This document shows, in pieces, positions 5,384 through 7,913 of a stretch of DNA of 7,913 nt; the stretch's first letter is position 1, and every line of letters starts with the position of its first letter. A program made the position numbers and the translations under genes. The stretch comes from an uncultured Oscillochloris sp. Its GTDB lineage: Bacteria > Chloroflexota > Chloroflexia > Chloroflexales > Chloroflexaceae. The stretch is from the NCBI GenBank assembly GCA_903877945.1, contig CAIRFY010000390.1, positions 1-7,913 of the forward strand, written 5' to 3'. Under the pieces are notes generated by a model that ran no database searches, was not told the DNA's origin, and saw only the letters and a list, made by a program, of their open reading frames with translations.

Positions 5384-6484
5384 CTACGCAATCACCGGGG
5401 TGATGCGTGAGAGCCTGCTACGCCTGGGAACGATCTGGTCAAGGGCGCGCTGCATCACCTGATCATCGTAGGCGATCTGCGCATTGCGTCGGGCGTCGTT
5501 TGGGTCGAAAAGGCCACGGCCCGCGCCGTCAAAGCTGTTCGAGACATAGGCGATGATCGTGTCCGCCAACTGACGTACGATCATGCCGCTGTCGGGCAGG
5601 CGGCGCGAGAGCGCCGCCGAGGGACCAAGCCGACGCAGTTCGCGGCTCCCAAGGATCGCGGCGAGGCGCTCGTGGGCGTTGGTGGAGTTATGGCAGGCGG
5701 AGGCCAGCATAATCCGCTGGAGACCAACCGGGGGTACGGGCGGTGTTGGCAGCGACAGCGGCGTCTCCAGATCGTAGGCAGTGGCATCAAACGAGATCTG
5801 ACCTGCCGAGCGTAGCACCTCACGGTCGCTCGCCGTCACCGCCCGTGGCATATGAAGCGTCGCCGTGATGAAAATGTTTGATGGCAAGATTGGACACTCA
5901 CTAGGAGCAAGGCCAGGCAGCGCCAGACGACGAATGCCCGCCGCGTCAATCTGGAGCAGGTCGCGGAAATAGCGGCTCATCTCGTCGAGGGTGATACCAC
6001 GCAACAGCACCATATAGAGCTTGCCCAAGTTCGCGGGCGAAGCAGCGTCCTGAAGCAACTCCAAGAAGTGGAGCGAGCCAAATCGCTCGTGGACGCTCCG
6101 GTAGTAGCTGCTCTGGCCACTGTGCTGCGCCCAACTGCCAGAACTGATCGTGGCAAACTGCTCACTCTGGGCACCCACCAGAGCCGAGGCGAAGCCAGAG
6201 GCGAGGGCAGCCTTCCCCGCGCCCTCGCGCCCGGTGAGTACCACAAAAGGGTTCGTTTTCAGCGAGACATAATAACTCGTGATCAGCGGACGGGGAAACA
6301 CGCCGCCCAGGGTTTCACACACATAGTCAAGCAAATCCTGCTCACCGGCACGCGCCTGGGCGATACGATAGCCGTGTTGTAGAGGGGCGTACGCCGTAGC
6401 TGGCGTATATGCCGACTTCCCCTGGCCCGCACCGGCCTGGCCGGAGGCGCCTTTGCCACCGGCTCGGAAGTTGTAGGCGATCAT
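5384..6484 (-). CDS. McrB-like AAA+ domain protein with degenerate catalytic motifs
   Basis: This 366-residue soluble protein begins with a Gly/Ala-rich, probably disordered stretch (8-23). The P-loop is LTGREGAGKAAL (83-94): K91 is kept, but the usual Ser/Thr after it is A92. Residues 157-177 (YMVLLRGI then TLDEMSRYFRDLL) align without gaps to the McrB-family Walker B pattern YFVILDEMNLARVE-YF-D-L as I recall it. This places R162-G163 where Asp-Glu should be. PSNIFITATLHMPR (201-214) resembles the sensor 1 segment, and SDREVLRSAGQISF (219-232) the following KVLDRA segment, again without the DR pair. The domain is recognisable but may not hydrolyse nucleotide. No nuclease or methylase gene is nearby, so a restriction role is not supported. 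It ends a three-gene operon, three bases after the nucleotidyltransferase. Function unknown. Confidence 0.65.
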   Translation of the reverse strand: MIAYNFRAGGKGASGQAGAGQGKSAYTPATAYAPLQHGYRIAQARAGEQDLLDYVCETLGGVFPRPLITSYYVSLKTNPFVVLTGREGAGKAALASGFASALVGAQSEQFATISSGSWAQHSGQSSYYRSVHERFGSLHFLELLQDAASPANLGKLYMVLLRGITLDEMSRYFRDLLQIDAAGIRRLALPGLAPSECPILPSNIFITATLHMPRAVTASDREVLRSAGQISFDATAYDLETPLSLPTPPVPPVGLQRIMLASACHNSTNAHERLAAILGSRELRRLGPSAALSRRLPDSGMIVRQLADTIIAYVSNSFDGAGRGLFDPNDARRNAQIAYDDQVMQRALDQIVPRRSRLSRITPVIA

Positions 6485-6487
6485 GGT

Positions 6488-7465
6488 TCACCTTATACGA
6501 ATAGAAGAGGCATCACCAACATTCAGTTCCTGACCCGCGCCCGTGACAACGGCCTTATCGCCGACCACGCTTCCGGTCAGGATCGCGCCTGTGATCTGGG
6601 CACCCGCGTTGACAATCGAGTCGCTGATAATGGCATTGCGCACCATCGCGCCCGCGCCAAGCGACACGTGGGGACCGAGTACGGTGTTCTCTACCTGCGC
6701 CCCCGCACCGATATAGACGGGCGGGATAATCACCGAATTCACAACCGTCCCATCGCGGCTGTGGCCATGCTCTAGCAGGTAGCGATTGGTGTCAAGCAGC
6801 GCATCAATCGTGCCGCAATCGCGCCACATCGACACAGTCTCAGCGCGAAAAACCTCGCCGCGATCGACCATAATCTGAATCGCATCTGCCAGATAATACT
6901 CGCCCTTGGTCTGGATGTTATGCTCCAGCATATAGGTAATCGCGTCCATTAGGCGGCGGGCCTCGGGCACATAGTAGAAGCCGACCACGGCCAGTTTTGA
7001 CACGGGCGTGGTCGGCTTCTCCACAAGCCGCGTGACCTTGTCGGCATCGAGCACTGCCACCCCAAATCGGCTGGGATCATCGACCTCCTGGCAGTAGACG
7101 ATGCCCTCACTGGGGTGCGTGTTCAGGTGGGCCTTGTCAATACCCACCAGGCCATCGCCAAAGACAACGAGCATCGGCCCGTCGGCGATGTCTTTGGCCA
7201 AGTAAATCGCATCAGACTGACCACGCATCTCCTTCTGCACCAAAAAGCGCAGCGGCATGGTGTAACGTCCACGTACATAACTCTCGATCTGATCACCCAA
7301 GTAGCCAGTCACACAGATCAGTTCGTCGATCTGTATGTCGAGCAGGTCGTCGATGATATGGGCCAGTACTGGCTTGCCAGCTACACTCACCAGGGGCTTA
7401 GGCTTACTGTAGGTATGCGGGCGCAGACGGGTGCCGAGTCCAGCGGTGAGGATCATCACTTTCAT
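6488..7465 (-). CDS. Sugar-1-phosphate nucleotidyltransferase with C-terminal left-handed beta-helix (RmlA/GlmU-like)
   Basis: This 325-residue cytoplasmic enzyme would join a sugar-1-phosphate and an NTP to give an NDP-sugar and pyrophosphate. The catalytic domain shows GLGTRLRPHTYSKPKPLV (9-26), the metal/sugar site GDG (103-105), VEKP (148-151), VGFYYV (161-166), GEYYLADAI (188-196) and DCGTIDALLDTNRYLL (216-231). The last hundred residues contain hexapeptide-type repeats (IIPPVYIGAGAQV, then VLGPHVSLGAGAMV and two or three more), which form a beta-helix. This long architecture resembles glucose-1-phosphate thymidylyltransferases and archaeal-type sugar nucleotidyltransferases; the exact sugar and base are not determined. 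AAGGAA at 7473-7478, seven bases upstream inside the preceding gene, supports the start. It sits between the FmdB-like and AAA+ genes with three-base gaps on both sides, so all three are probably one operon. Confidence 0.88.
   Translation of the reverse strand: MKVMILTAGLGTRLRPHTYSKPKPLVSVAGKPVLAHIIDDLLDIQIDELICVTGYLGDQIESYVRGRYTMPLRFLVQKEMRGQSDAIYLAKDIADGPMLVVFGDGLVGIDKAHLNTHPSEGIVYCQEVDDPSRFGVAVLDADKVTRLVEKPTTPVSKLAVVGFYYVPEARRLMDAITYMLEHNIQTKGEYYLADAIQIMVDRGEVFRAETVSMWRDCGTIDALLDTNRYLLEHGHSRDGTVVNSVIIPPVYIGAGAQVENTVLGPHVSLGAGAMVRNAIISDSIVNAGAQITGAILTGSVVGDKAVVTGAGQELNVGDASSIRIR
6489..6494 (-). promoter_or_regulatory. Ribosome-binding site overlapping the nucleotidyltransferase stop codon
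   Basis: On the minus strand AAGGTG precedes the AAA+ ATG (6484-6482) by four bases, and its last two bases belong to the TGA stop (6490-6488). Termination of the upstream gene and initiation of the next therefore share the same few bases, which points to translational coupling. Confidence 0.6.
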
Positions 7466-7468
7466 GAG

Positions 7469-7720
7469 CTAATTCCTTGTTCCACAGCCACATCCAGGAC
7501 AACCACGACCGCAGGAGCCACTGGTTGGTGCAGCAGCCTCGGCCACCCCGCCCCCTCCCGAGGAGGCTCCCTTTGTGTGGGAGGCGAACACAGATATGCG
7601 GCGCTGCACGGACTCGCTATGACAAACTGGACATGTCACCCCGGCATCGCCCTGGCTCATTTGACGAAGGCGATCAAAGCGATTGTTGCAGGACAGGCAG
7701 CCATACTCGTACATCGGCAT
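7469..7720 (-). CDS. FmdB-family zinc ribbon protein with C-terminal glycine/cysteine tail
   Basis: This 83-residue protein begins with the family pattern MPMYEYGCLSC. Two CxxC pairs, C8/C11 and C30/C33, would hold one zinc ion. SVQRRISVFAS (37-47) is the usual end of the small domain. A glycine/alanine linker (51-69) then leads to a second cluster, C70, C74, C77 and C79, in CGRGCPGCGC. The family was named from a putative regulator of formamidase and methylotrophy genes, but most members have no known role. The tail could bind a second metal. GAGGTG at 7731-7726, five bases before the ATG, supports the start. It is the first gene of the minus-strand operon and is followed after three bases by the nucleotidyltransferase. 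Confidence 0.85.
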   Translation of the reverse strand: MPMYEYGCLSCNNRFDRLRQMSQGDAGVTCPVCHSESVQRRISVFASHTKGASSGGGGVAEAAAPTSGSCGRGCPGCGCGTRN

Positions 7721-7766
7721 TACATCACCTCAACGGGACACGTATGGCATTCGCGACGCTTTAAAA

Positions 7767-7775
7767 ATTATACCA
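7767..7775 (-). promoter_or_regulatory. Extended -10 promoter of the zinc-ribbon/nucleotidyltransferase/AAA+ operon
   Basis: On the minus strand the bases read TGGTATAAT: a perfect TATAAT (7772-7767) with the TG of an extended -10 one base upstream. No good -35 is visible at the expected 16-18-base spacing, as is common for extended -10 promoters. It lies 47 bases before the FmdB-like start codon, giving a leader of roughly 40 bases. Confidence 0.6.
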
Positions 7776-7844
7776 TGCTCATATGCACGCCGGGAATAGC
7801 ACAATTGCTGAATTTTACAGCGTGATCTGTGCAATAGTGCCTAA

Positions 7845-7913
7845 GACATGGTTCAGAACAGCTTTACAGTGTGGCGGGGACGCGATGAGGCGAGGATGCG
7901 ATAGCATCGCCTC
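7845..7913 (+). repeat. Second copy of the dispersed palindromic repeat (cut by window end)
   Basis: Bases 7845-7876 are the exact reverse complement of 3229-3260 (32 bases). After a variable stretch, 7892-7913 are identical to 3189-3210, the apex of the central palindrome (GAGGATGCGATAGCATCGCC and two more bases). The copy therefore has the same outer arm, hairpin tip and flank. Its descending arm lies beyond the window. It is upstream of the minus-strand operon. Confidence 0.85.

Noticed and set aside
5384..6484. Restriction (McrBC-like) defence system
   Set aside because: No McrC-like nuclease, methylase or other effector lies next to the AAA+ gene, and its ATPase motifs look inactive.
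7814..7824. TTTACAGCGTG as another arm of the palindromic repeat
   Set aside because: It matches the outer arm motif (TTTACAGTGTG) at ten of eleven bases, but no partner arm or wider similarity is evident, so chance cannot be excluded.
7115..7825. Plus-strand open frame of 236 codons
   Set aside because: It lies antisense to the nucleotidyltransferase and zinc-ribbon genes, has no family motif, and its composition is what the opposite strand of GC-rich coding DNA gives.
1..7913. Whole window as a transposon or genomic island bounded by the end repeats
   Set aside because: No transposase, integrase or tRNA is present, a third copy sits in the middle, and the genes look like ordinary chromosomal ones of similar composition.

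Overview
The window is GC-rich DNA with six complete protein-coding genes, no RNA genes and no mobile-element protein. It most resembles a Chloroflexota genome (possibly one of the filamentous Chloroflexia). That placement is an inference. It rests on a bacterial CASTOR/POLLUX-type channel, an FmdB zinc ribbon with a glycine/cysteine tail, and several dispersed palindromic repeats between genes, including the GAGCGAAGCGAAG type. No taxonomic marker gene is present.

Layout, left half (plus strand): a fragment of a dispersed palindromic repeat (1-57); a probable promoter and an NAD-dependent sugar-nucleotide epimerase (122-1081); a 240-base gap filled by two large hairpins of different repeat families (1084-1180 and 1195-1292); an UPF0104/AglD-type integral membrane protein (1322-2395); and, 15 bases later, a type I phosphoribosyltransferase (2411-3121). 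A gap holding an 89-base near-perfect palindrome (3157-3245) follows, then a two-RCK CASTOR/POLLUX-like ion channel (3368-5275).

Right half (minus strand): a C/G-rich hairpin (5302-5368) separates the channel from a convergent three-gene operon. Read 5'->3' on the minus strand, the operon is an FmdB-type zinc ribbon (7720-7469), a sugar-1-phosphate nucleotidyltransferase with a C-terminal beta-helix (7465-6488) and a McrB-like AAA+ domain protein with degraded catalytic motifs (6484-5384). Adjacent genes are separated by exactly 3 bases, each ribosome-binding site lies in the end of the preceding gene, and an extended -10 promoter lies upstream. The window ends inside another copy of the 3157-3245 palindrome.

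How the genes may work together: the epimerase, the membrane protein and the nucleotidyltransferase fit making and exporting a surface polysaccharide or glycolipid. The channel and the phosphoribosyltransferase have no clear link to that. The most notable points are the four structured intergenic repeats, one of which recurs three times, and the apparently catalytically dead AAA+ protein coupled to the nucleotidyltransferase. I found no evidence for a complete new defence or mobile system.
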